This document shows positions 1 to 6,186 of a stretch of DNA of 12,637 nt, one piece after another; the stretch's first letter is position 1; every line of letters starts with the position of its first letter. Origin of the DNA: Alphaproteobacteria bacterium (lineage in GTDB: Bacteria > Pseudomonadota > Alphaproteobacteria > Micropepsales > Micropepsaceae); the NCBI GenBank assembly GCA_003131925.1, contig PKWC01000006.1, positions 1-12,637 on the forward strand, given 5' to 3'. A model generated the notes under the pieces. That model searched no databases. It had not been told where the DNA came from and was given only the letters and a program-made list of their open reading frames with translations. The position numbers were made by a program, and so were the translations under genes.

Positions 1-1468
1 TGTCGCCGGTGATCATCACCGTGCGGATTCCCATGCGTCGAAGTTCCGCGAAGCGCTCGCGGATGCCGCCCTTCACGATGTCCTTGAGATGGATGACTCC
101 GAGCACCCTGCCGTCTTTGGCGACGGCGAGTGGTGTGCCGCCGGCGCGAGAGATGCGCTCGGTAATCTCCTCGAGCTGTGGCGACTGCATGTCGGACGCG
201 CCACGTGCCTGACGCACATAGGCGATGATGGAATCAACAGCACCCTTGCGGATCGAAGAGCCTTCTATATCGACGCCGCTCATGCGTGTTTGCGCGGTGA
301 AAGGGACAAAGCGCGCATTGAGCGATGCCATTTCGCGTGCACGCAATCCGTACTTGTCCTTGGCAAGAACGACGATGGAGCGGCCCTCCGGCGTCTCGTC
401 GGCGAAGGAAGAGAGCTGCGCCGCCTCCGCAAGGTCCTGGGCCGAGACCCCGGGCATGGGCAGAAATTCCGTTGCCTGGCGGTTGCCGAGCGTGATCGTG
501 CCGGTCTTGTCCAAAAGGAGCGTATCCACGTCGCCTGCTGCTTCGACGGCGCGACCGGACATCGCAAGCACATTGAACTTGACCAGGCGATCCATGCCCG
601 CAATGCCGATCGCGGACAGGAGCGCACCGATCGTGGTGGGGATCAGGGTCACGAACAGGGCCACAAGGACCACCACCGGGACAACGCCGCCGGCGTAAGT
701 GACGAAGCTCGGGATCGTGACCGTGGCGATCACGAAGATGATCGTCATGCCGGCAAGCAGAATGTTCAGCGCTATTTCATTGGGTGTCTTCTGCCGCTCT
801 GCGCCCTCGACAAGGGCTATCATGCGGTCGAGAAAGGTCGAGCCTTGCGCGGCCGTGATGCGGACCTTGATCCAATCCGACAGGACTCGCGTGCCGCCCG
901 TTACGGCGGAACGGTCGCCGCCCGATTCGCGAATGACCGGAGCGCTCTCGCCCGTGATCGCCGATTCATCGACCGACGCAAGCCCCTCGATGACGTCGCC
1001 GTCGCTTGGAATGAAATCGCCGGCTTCGACGAGCACGATGTCGTTTTGCTTCAGATCTGGCGCCGGCACGGTCTGAAAGTCGCGCGCTGTCGCACTCGAA
1101 AGGCGTTTGGCCATCGTCTGCGTGCGGGTGCGGCGCAGGTTCTCGGCTTGCGCCTTGCCGCGCCCTTCGGCAACCGCCTCGGCGAAGTTCGCGAAGATTA
1201 CAGTGAACCAGAGCCAGAAGGTGATATGGGCGGCAAATCCGAGATTCGATCCGCCGGTGACGAGACCCTTGATGACGAGAATGGTCGTCAGTATGGAGAC
1301 GAGTTCGACCACGAACATCACCGGATTGCGGATCAGCGTTCGTGGATTGAGCTTCTGGAATGATTCGCCGACCGCGTTGATCAGGATGTCCGAAGAAATT
1401 CCCGCAACCCCACGCTTGCGGTGGATCAATTGCTCACCGAACGCCGTGTTCGAGGGTAGATCGTTCAT
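1..1468 (-). CDS. kdpB: KdpB, K+-transporting P-type ATPase subunit B (N-terminal 489 residues; cut by window edge)
   Basis: This is the catalytic subunit of the KdpFABC pump, which uses ATP to drive K+ uptake across the inner membrane. The 489 visible residues show early membrane helices (about 50-70 and 84-100), the actuator-domain TGES motif (172-175), the IPTTIG membrane motif (276-281), the phosphorylated Asp in DKTGT (Asp320), the nucleotide-binding FTAQTRMSG (390-398) and KGA (408-410). The window ends inside the hinge motif at TGD (487-489). The Ser of TGES matches E. coli Ser162, whose phosphorylation inhibits the pump (known from E. coli). The ATG at 1466-1468 is preceded by AGGA (1477-1480), and only 12 bp separate it from the kdpA stop, so the genes are co-transcribed. 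About 70% of the usual ~680-700 residues is present. No frameshift is visible. Confidence 0.98.
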   Translation of the reverse strand, partial: MNDLPSNTAFGEQLIHRKRGVAGISSDILINAVGESFQKLNPRTLIRNPVMFVVELVSILTTILVIKGLVTGGSNLGFAAHITFWLWFTVIFANFAEAVAEGRGKAQAENLRRTRTQTMAKRLSSATARDFQTVPAPDLKQNDIVLVEAGDFIPSDGDVIEGLASVDESAITGESAPVIRESGGDRSAVTGGTRVLSDWIKVRITAAQGSTFLDRMIALVEGAERQKTPNEIALNILLAGMTIIFVIATVTIPSFVTYAGGVVPVVVLVALFVTLIPTTIGALLSAIGIAGMDRLVKFNVLAMSGRAVEAAGDVDTLLLDKTGTITLGNRQATEFLPMPGVSAQDLAEAAQLSSFADETPEGRSIVVLAKDKYGLRAREMASLNARFVPFTAQTRMSGVDIEGSSIRKGAVDSIIAYVRQARGASDMQSPQLEEITERISRAGGTPLAVAKDGRVLGVIHLKDIVKGGIRERFAELRRMGIRTVMITGD

Positions 1469-1480
1469 GGACTATGTCCT

Positions 1481-3208
1481 TTAATAGAGCTTGCCGGCCT
1501 GCATCTGCAGGTGCTCGATGAAGGGACCGAGAATGTCGGCCGGGAAGTAGATAAGGCCGCCGGTGATGATGATGACGCCGAGCAGAAGACCGACGAACAA
1601 TGCATTGTCGGTCGGAAAAGTCCCCGCGGACGCCGGCACCAGTTTCTTGCGCACCAGCGAGCCCGCGATGGCAAGCACCGGCACCGCGATGGCGAAGCGG
1701 CCAATCATCATCGCCACTGCGCCCGTCGTATTGTAAAACATCGTATTGCCGGTCAAACCCGCGAAGGCGCTGCCGTTGTTCGCCGTCTGCGAGGTGAAGG
1801 CGTAGAGGATCTCGCTGAAACCGTGCGGCCCAGTGTTGTTCAATCCTGCCAATCCTGCGGGAATGACGCTCGCGATTGCGGTGAACCCGAGCGCCGACAG
1901 CGGCACCGAAAGGATGGCGAGCATCGCCATTTTCACTTCGCGCGACTCGATCTTCTTCCCCAGATACTCCGGCGTTCGTCCGACCATCAGGCCGGCGATG
2001 AAGACCGAGAGGATCGCGAACAGGAGCATTCCATAGAGGCCGCAGCCGACGCCGCCGAAAATGATCTCGCCCAACTGCATGTTGACGATCGGCACCAGAC
2101 CACCAATCGGCGTGTAGCTGTCGTGCATGGAGTTCACGGCGCCGTCCGAGGTGTCGGTGGTGGTTGTCTCAAACAGTGCGGAGTCGGTGATCCCGAATCG
2201 GACTTCCTTGCCCTCCATGTTGCCGCCCGCCTGCAGGGTGTTCGCCTGCTGGTTGATTCCGAGCGGCGCCAAAGCGAGATTGCCCGCGCTTTCCGCGCCG
2301 TAGGAAACGAAGACGCCGACAAGGAACAGGATCGCCATCGCGCCAAACAGCGCCCAGCCCTGCTTGAGATTACCGACCATGCGCCCGAAGGTCATGGTGA
2401 GCCCCGCGCCGATCAGAAATTCAAGGATCGTTGTCAGTAAATTCGTGAGCGCGTTGGGGTTCTCGTAAGGATGCGCCGCATTGACATTGAAGAATCCGCC
2501 GCCATTGGTTCCGACGGTCTTGATGGAGATTTGCGACCCGACCGGGCCTTGCGCCAGGATCTGTCTGGCGCCTTCCAGCGTGTGCGCGGTCACGTAGGGA
2601 TGCAGATTCTGCGGCATGCCCTGCCAGACAAAGATCAATCCGAAGATGATCGAAATCGGCAGTAGGATGTAAAGATTGCAGCGCGTGAGATCGACCCAGA
2701 AATTGCCGATCGTCGTTCCCGACCTGCGCACGAAGCCGCGGATGAGCGCGATCACGATGGCAATGCCCGTCGCGGCCGAGACGAAGTTATGTACGGTCAG
2801 CCCGGCCATCTGAACGAAGTAGGAAAGTGTCGTCTCTCCGCCATAGTTCTGCCAGTTCGTATTTGTCGCGAAGCTGATGGCCGTGTTTAGAGAAAGGTCG
2901 ACGGGAACCGCCGCGATGCCCTGCGGATTGAATGGCAGAAAGGATTGAAGCCGCAGCAGGGCATAGAGCGTGACGAAGCAGACGAGATTGAACAGAAGCA
3001 TGGCGACCGCATAGGTCACCCAGCCCTGTTCGCGCTTTTGATCGACGCCGCAAAGCGAATAGATGACTCTCTCGACGGGGGCGAAAACCGGTGACAGAAA
3101 GGTGCGCTCTCCGCTGAAGACGCGCGCCATGTAGGTGCCGAGCGGCACCGCGATGGCCGCGACGATCGCGAAGAAAATCAGGATTTGGGCGACGCCGTTG
3201 GCTGTCAT
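1481..3208 (-). CDS. kdpA: KdpA, K+-binding channel-like subunit (operon copy)
   Basis: KdpA is the polytopic inner-membrane subunit that selects and binds K+ in KdpFABC; it descends from K+ channel-like MPM repeats. The product has 575 residues. The four filter loops are visible: TNTNWQNYGGE (about 115-125), GTNGGGFF (233-240), TSDGAVNSMHDS (353-364) and ANNGSAFAGL (476-485). Other family blocks are NMEGKEVRFG (330-339), GLMVGRTPEYLGKKI (406-420) and GPHGFSEILYA (460-470). The third loop has Asp where E. coli KdpA has Cys344, while the key Gly is kept. The ATG at 3206-3208 is preceded by GGACC directly after the kdpF stop. The gene lies between kdpF and kdpB on the same strand. Expression probably responds to K+ limitation through KdpDE, which is not in view. 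Confidence 0.98.
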   Translation of the reverse strand: MTANGVAQILIFFAIVAAIAVPLGTYMARVFSGERTFLSPVFAPVERVIYSLCGVDQKREQGWVTYAVAMLLFNLVCFVTLYALLRLQSFLPFNPQGIAAVPVDLSLNTAISFATNTNWQNYGGETTLSYFVQMAGLTVHNFVSAATGIAIVIALIRGFVRRSGTTIGNFWVDLTRCNLYILLPISIIFGLIFVWQGMPQNLHPYVTAHTLEGARQILAQGPVGSQISIKTVGTNGGGFFNVNAAHPYENPNALTNLLTTILEFLIGAGLTMTFGRMVGNLKQGWALFGAMAILFLVGVFVSYGAESAGNLALAPLGINQQANTLQAGGNMEGKEVRFGITDSALFETTTTDTSDGAVNSMHDSYTPIGGLVPIVNMQLGEIIFGGVGCGLYGMLLFAILSVFIAGLMVGRTPEYLGKKIESREVKMAMLAILSVPLSALGFTAIASVIPAGLAGLNNTGPHGFSEILYAFTSQTANNGSAFAGLTGNTMFYNTTGAVAMMIGRFAIAVPVLAIAGSLVRKKLVPASAGTFPTDNALFVGLLLGVIIITGGLIYFPADILGPFIEHLQMQAGKLY

Positions 3209-3217
3209 GACAGGTCC

Positions 3218-3307
3218 TCAAAATTTCTCGGGCCGCGCGAGCGCGTAGACGAGATAGACAAGGATGCAGAACGCAAACAATCCGCCCAGGATGTAGTCGA
3301 AAAGCAT
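3218..3307 (-). CDS. kdpF: KdpF, small membrane subunit of the K+ pump
   Basis: This 29-residue peptide begins MLFDYILGGLFAF and ends ARPEKF. It is one transmembrane helix followed by the R-P-E-K/R-F tail typical of KdpF, which stabilises the KdpFABC complex in E. coli. The ATG (3305-3307) follows GGACACC, which itself overlaps the stop codon of the upstream 27-residue reading frame. The kdpF TGA (3218-3220) in turn runs straight into the kdpA ribosome binding site, 9 bp before the kdpA start. Position, size and tail make the call firm although the gene is very short. Confidence 0.93.
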   Translation of the reverse strand: MLFDYILGGLFAFCILVYLVYALARPEKF

Positions 3308-3314
3308 GGTGTCC

Positions 3315-3398
3315 TCACATTGCGTCGCAGAGCGCCGTGTAAGCAAGAAAACAAACGAACAAACCTACGCCCAGAACCAACATCAACACATCGGCCAC
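3315..3398 (-). CDS. 27-residue single-helix membrane microprotein, first gene of the kdp operon
   Basis: A GTG at 3396-3398 opens a 27-codon frame starting (V)ADVLMLVLGVGLFVCFLAY and ending TALCDAM. It has an ideal ribosome binding site AAGGAGA (3405-3411), six bases before the GTG. The peptide is nearly all one hydrophobic helix with a short polar tail containing Cys-Asp. Its TGA is fused to the ribosome binding site of kdpF (TGAGGACACCATG), so translation of the two is probably coupled. The frame stays open far upstream, but that extension crosses the promoter region and has no better start. Similar tiny frames ending in Cys-Asp or Cys-Glu before kdpF are, from memory, common in rhizobia, sometimes mislabelled as potassium ABC transporter ATPase. 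A role as an additional Kdp subunit or regulator is inference. Confidence 0.7.
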   Translation of the reverse strand: MADVLMLVLGVGLFVCFLAYTALCDAM

Positions 3399-3672
3399 GA
3401 TGAATCTCCTTGGGTCCCCAAGCGGCTCAGAACTGCGCACGGGTTTCAAGACTGTTCCTGAAACAACGGATCGACGCGGCAGCAGAATTTTCGTCGCACG
3501 ACAGCGTAGATTCCCAGCAAGAGTTGGGGCCGCCAAATGCGGATTCGAGACGATTTGTTGCGCCGCATCAATATAAATTCCATAGCATTTCCGAATTGCG
3601 GGCTCACATTCGCGCGGTCGGGGCTCGAATCGCCGGGTCCGTTGCTCCGATCGCCGCGCGATGGAAGGAAAG
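3399..3672. promoter_or_regulatory. Divergent intergenic region between the kdp operon and the first porin
   Basis: This 274-bp stretch must hold the start signals for the kdp operon (leftward) and for the porin (rightward). Two elements stand out. CAATATAAAT at 3569-3578 is, on the kdp strand, ATTTATATTG, exactly the 10-mer at 5380-5389; the 11 bases just upstream of it on the same strand (AAATGCTATGG) look like a degenerate second copy. An imperfect dyad, GTTTCA (3443-3448) with TGAAAC (3459-3464), lies 45 bp upstream of the first kdp-operon start. I could not assign convincing -35/-10 boxes. KdpE control is plausible from context but not shown. Confidence 0.5.
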
Positions 3673-4863
3673 ATGAGAAATTCAGAGATCAGCGAGTCGA
3701 TAGTGCGCGCGTGGCGCCGCTGCCGGCAAAGCTTGGCCAAATTCGGCCCTCTGACCGGTGCGACTCTTGTGCTTGTGCCCGCTGCAGCTTGGGCCGATGC
3801 GCTCCCGACGCCCGCCATGGTTGGCCCTCTCACTTCAAATCCGAACCCGATCAGTTTCGATGTCGGACCGTTCGGAAACATCTATGTCGGCGGAGTGCTG
3901 AGCGGTTTCGGTCTGGCGCAAAACAGCACGTATCCCGGAGATCACGGTACAAGGTGGGATTTCAGCAACGCGCAGGTCGTCGTGCAGAAGGCGAGTGGTC
4001 TGGTGCAATTCTACGTTCAGGCGGGACAATACGACATCCTGTCGCTCGCCACGCCCACCGTTTCATCGAGCTATTTCACCGACCATGCCTTCGGTCTGCT
4101 CGCGCAGGCCTATATCAAGCTTGCGCCGAGCGACAATCTGTCCGTCGAGATTGGGAAACTGCCCACGCTGATCGGAGATGAAGACACATTCAGCTTCCAG
4201 AATCCGCAGATGGAGCGCGGCCTGTTGTGGGATCAAACCAACGCACAAACCCGGGGCGTTCAGGTGAACTACGCGGTGGGTCCTGTTGCGCTGAACCTAT
4301 CCTGGAACGACGGCTATTATTCGGACAGGTTCAACTCGATTTCGGGCTTGCTCGCCTGGTCCATCAATTCTGCGGACACGCTGGCATTCCTGGGCGCTGG
4401 AGACGCAGGCAAGAGTGCGACTTCCACGTTCATCACGCCCCTTCTTCAGAATAATCAGCAAATCTACGACCTCATGTACACGCATACGGAGGGACCGTGG
4501 ATGGTGCAACCCTATCTTCAGTACTCTCATGTTCCTACGGACCCCACCATCGGCATCGATAGTTCAAGCGAGACACAATCGGCCGCCGTACTGGTCAATT
4601 ACAACATCAACCCGAATTGGAACCTTGCCGGCCGCGTCGAATATATCGGCACGTCGGGCGGCCTCAATCTGCTGGAGGGACCGGGCAGCAGAGCCTGGTC
4701 GGTCACGATAACACCCACCTTTCAATACAAGGTTTTTTTCGTGCGCGGCGAGGCATCATACGTTGGCGCCGGGCATACGACTCCATTCGAAACGTCGTTG
4801 GGCGCGAACGGCACGAAGACCGATCAGCTCCGCGCGCTGATCGAAACCGGCGTGTTGTTCTGA
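3673..4863 (+). CDS. BBP2-like outer-membrane beta-barrel porin, first copy
   Basis: The 396-residue product has an N-terminal export signal with a hydrophobic stretch (about 24-40) and a likely cleavage site at AWA/DA (about 41). The rest alternates hydrophobic and polar residues in strand-like blocks rich in Tyr, Trp, Asn and Gly, and ends in Phe, as outer-membrane barrels do. Blocks such as RGVQVNYAVGPVALNLSWNDGYY and AAVLVNYNINPNWNLAGRVEY fit the putative beta-barrel porin-2 (OmpL-like, PF07642) family, recognised by eye. The ATG at 3673 is chosen over the one at 3661 because GGAAGGA (3663-3669) sits just before it. It is divergent from the kdp operon. Its substrate is unknown; diffusion of K+ or small solutes is inference from the neighbours. 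Confidence 0.82.
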   Translation: MRNSEISESIVRAWRRCRQSLAKFGPLTGATLVLVPAAAWADALPTPAMVGPLTSNPNPISFDVGPFGNIYVGGVLSGFGLAQNSTYPGDHGTRWDFSNAQVVVQKASGLVQFYVQAGQYDILSLATPTVSSSYFTDHAFGLLAQAYIKLAPSDNLSVEIGKLPTLIGDEDTFSFQNPQMERGLLWDQTNAQTRGVQVNYAVGPVALNLSWNDGYYSDRFNSISGLLAWSINSADTLAFLGAGDAGKSATSTFITPLLQNNQQIYDLMYTHTEGPWMVQPYLQYSHVPTDPTIGIDSSSETQSAAVLVNYNINPNWNLAGRVEYIGTSGGLNLLEGPGSRAWSVTITPTFQYKVFFVRGEASYVGAGHTTPFETSLGANGTKTDQLRALIETGVLF

Positions 4864-4908
4864 ACGCGGATCATTGGACATGGGGCGGGTCTGGGTCGAT
4901 TTGTCGAT

Positions 4909-5145
4909 TCATATTTTTCGGCGGATGACGTCCTGCAGCATCTCCTTGTCGAGCGACAGATCGGCAACGTTCCGCTTCAGCCGGCTGTTCTCTTCCTCGA
5001 GCTGCTTCAGCCGCTTCATCTCCGACGGCATCAGGCCCCGTACTTCTTGCGCCAATCGTAGAACGTCGCTTCGCTGATCCCAGCCTCCGACACACCTCCG
5101 TGCGCGCAGTCCCTTCCTCAGCCTGGCGCAGGATGAATGCGATTT
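4909..5145 (-). pseudogene. Decayed IS3-family transposase OrfA (IS407-like group)
   Basis: Three minus-strand reading frames together rebuild an OrfA. They are KIAFILRQAEEGTARTEVCR (about 5145 down to 5090), then AGISEATFYDWRKKYG in a second frame, then LMPSEMKRLKQLEEENSRLK and VADLSLDKEMLQDVIRRKI in a third, with a stop at 4909-4911. These are the helix-turn-helix and leucine-zipper parts of IS3-family OrfA proteins. The frame changes are explained by two apparent single-base losses, one near 5090 (Arg-Lys/Ala junction) and one near 5040 (GGG-GGC-CTG reduced to GGGGCCTG). The usual N-terminus is replaced by unrelated residues. No orfB follows, because the first porin ends only 45 bp further on. 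The fragment cannot make transposase. Confidence 0.85.
4909..5145. mobile_element. IS3-family insertion sequence fragment
   Basis: Only the orfA part of an IS3-type element remains, in reverse orientation between the first porin and the 5449 gene. I saw no terminal inverted repeats or target-site duplication at either side, so the limits given are those of the recognisable coding remnant. It marks the interval as a past insertion site and may have separated the porin from genes once closer to it. Confidence 0.7.
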
Positions 5146-5448
5146 TAGACAAGTTCGGCTGGCTCTGCGGCATTGCGGCATGGTCCATCAGCTCCGCGAA
5201 CAGCGTTTCCTTTGTCGGAAGTGGTAATCTCGCAACGTCGACGAAATCGTCCTTCCCTACTCTGCCCCGGGACGACGGCGATGCAAGTATATGGCTTGAA
5301 ACGCAAACCAGGTCGCGAATTAATATTGAATTTATATATCGGCGCCGCACCCGACGGAAAGGGTCGGAATCAACATCAGATTTATATTGTCAGGCGATGC
5401 GTTCCGGACGCACGTGCGCCCTCGTGGATGAACATTAGGAGTAGTTAC
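5146..5448. promoter_or_regulatory. Upstream region of the 5449 gene with AT-rich direct repeats
   Basis: No convincing gene was seen here. Two AT-rich elements stand out in a GC-rich setting. The first is a tandem pair with exact 11-bp spacing, AATTAATATTG (5318-5328) then AATTTATATAT (5329-5339). The second is ATTTATATTG (5380-5389), identical to the element upstream of the kdp operon. They lie about 110-130 bp and 60 bp before the start codon of the secreted-protein gene and read toward it. Eleven-bp spacing is one helical turn and is typical of OmpR/PhoB-family regulators, which include KdpE (known); binding here is inference. The minus strand of 5146-5250 can be read as a continuation of the IS fragment frame but was not recognised. 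Confidence 0.45.
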
Positions 5449-5949
5449 ATGCTGAAGACTTTAGGGGCCACGTTGTTGTTGGGCGCTGCATTGGCGCTCG
5501 CCGCGCGTCCGGCGTCGGCGCTGCAGGTCATTGAGACCCATACCGACAAGAATACCGACGGAACCACGACCTACCATTTCGCCGTCAAGACAGATCCAGG
5601 TGAAACCGTGGATTTCGTGACAGTGTACAATTTCGGCGGCCTCGTTGACGGTTCGGGAAAATCGCCGGCCGGCTGGACATTTTCGTCACCAGAATTTGGT
5701 CGAACTCCCACCTGGAACGGATATCCGGTGGTACTGCCGGTCGACATTCCGCAGCTCAACAACGTGACGTGGACGGCGGAGAGCCCTGTTGGCGGCGGAA
5801 AGGAAATTGGCGGTTTCAGTGTTACGACGCACGCGACCGGCATGACGGAGGGTGAATACACCGCGGAAGTTACGCGGAGTGGCGGAGGAAAACCGTCCAA
5901 GCAGGCCATCATCGGCCAGATCCCGACGCCCAGCTACTCAGTGCAGTAA
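5449..5949 (+). CDS. Small secreted protein of unknown function between the two porins
   Basis: The product has 166 residues. The first 24 form a clear Sec signal (MLKTLGATLLLGAALALAAR then PASA), with cleavage expected at ASA/LQ. The mature part has no cysteine and is rich in Thr, Gly, Pro and Val, with alternating patterns such as TTTYHFAVKTDPGETVDFVTVY that suggest a beta-sandwich fold. I do not recognise a family. The start is fixed by AGGAG at 5437-5441, seven bases before the ATG; the longer open frame upstream lacks a better site. It lies between two porin genes on the same strand, with upstream elements resembling those of the kdp operon. A periplasmic role linked to the porins or to ion uptake is a guess. 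Confidence 0.8.
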   Translation: MLKTLGATLLLGAALALAARPASALQVIETHTDKNTDGTTTYHFAVKTDPGETVDFVTVYNFGGLVDGSGKSPAGWTFSSPEFGRTPTWNGYPVVLPVDIPQLNNVTWTAESPVGGGKEIGGFSVTTHATGMTEGEYTAEVTRSGGGKPSKQAIIGQIPTPSYSVQ

Positions 5950-5968
5950 GACAACAAACCATTGCGAC

Positions 5969-5999
5969 GCCGGACGCTGCCTGGACAGCGGCGCCCGGC
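5969..5999 (+). terminator. GC-rich stem-loop just after the 5449 gene
   Basis: Twenty bases after the TAA, CGCTG (5975-5979) pairs with CAGCG (5986-5990) around a six-base loop. Outside it GCCGG (5969-5973) can pair with CCGGC (5995-5999) across an asymmetric internal loop. There is no T-run after it, so it is not a classical intrinsic terminator. It could still limit read-through or protect the 3' end of the transcript. Confidence 0.35.
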
Positions 6000-6041
6000 A
6001 TCGTGGCGCCGGCAGGGTGCGGACTGATTCGCTCTCTATAT

Positions 6042-6055
6042 GCAATTTAAATTGC
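6042..6055. promoter_or_regulatory. Perfect 14-bp palindrome upstream of the second porin
   Basis: GCAATTTAAATTGC is its own reverse complement, is AT-rich in a GC-rich intergenic region, and lies 131 bp before the start of the second porin gene. It follows a CTCTATAT stretch (6034-6041). This is the sort of symmetric site a dimeric repressor or activator would use, but no regulator is known for it here. Confidence 0.4.
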
Positions 6056-6186
6056 TCGGCCCCATCTTGCCGCTCTACGAGAGCTATTGGCATACTGAAT
6101 CGCTTGTTCGCATTGTTTGAAGCGGATCAAGTTTGCGATGATTCGCGCGCGCTATGGACGTTGCCGAAGCCGGGGGGAAGTCTGCT

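Noticed and set aside
89..1363. Long plus-strand open frame (424 codons) opposite kdpB
   Set aside because: It is the antisense of kdpB; the translation is rich in Arg, His and Asp with no family signal, a usual by-product of GC-rich coding DNA.
1511..2440. Plus-strand open frame (309 codons) opposite kdpA
   Set aside because: It lies wholly within the well-supported kdpA and its low-complexity charged product has no recognisable features.
3399..3881. Upstream extension of the 27-residue frame to a 188-residue protein
   Set aside because: It would overlap the divergent porin start and the whole promoter region, while the GTG at 3398 has an ideal ribosome binding site.
3537..4181. Plus-strand frame of 214 codons overlapping the first porin
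   Set aside because: It is out of frame with the porin, has no ribosome binding site and no protein-like pattern.
5173..5448. Upstream extension of the small secreted protein gene
   Set aside because: It would bury the signal peptide behind 92 residues, while AGGAG seven bases before 5449 gives a clean start with a standard signal.
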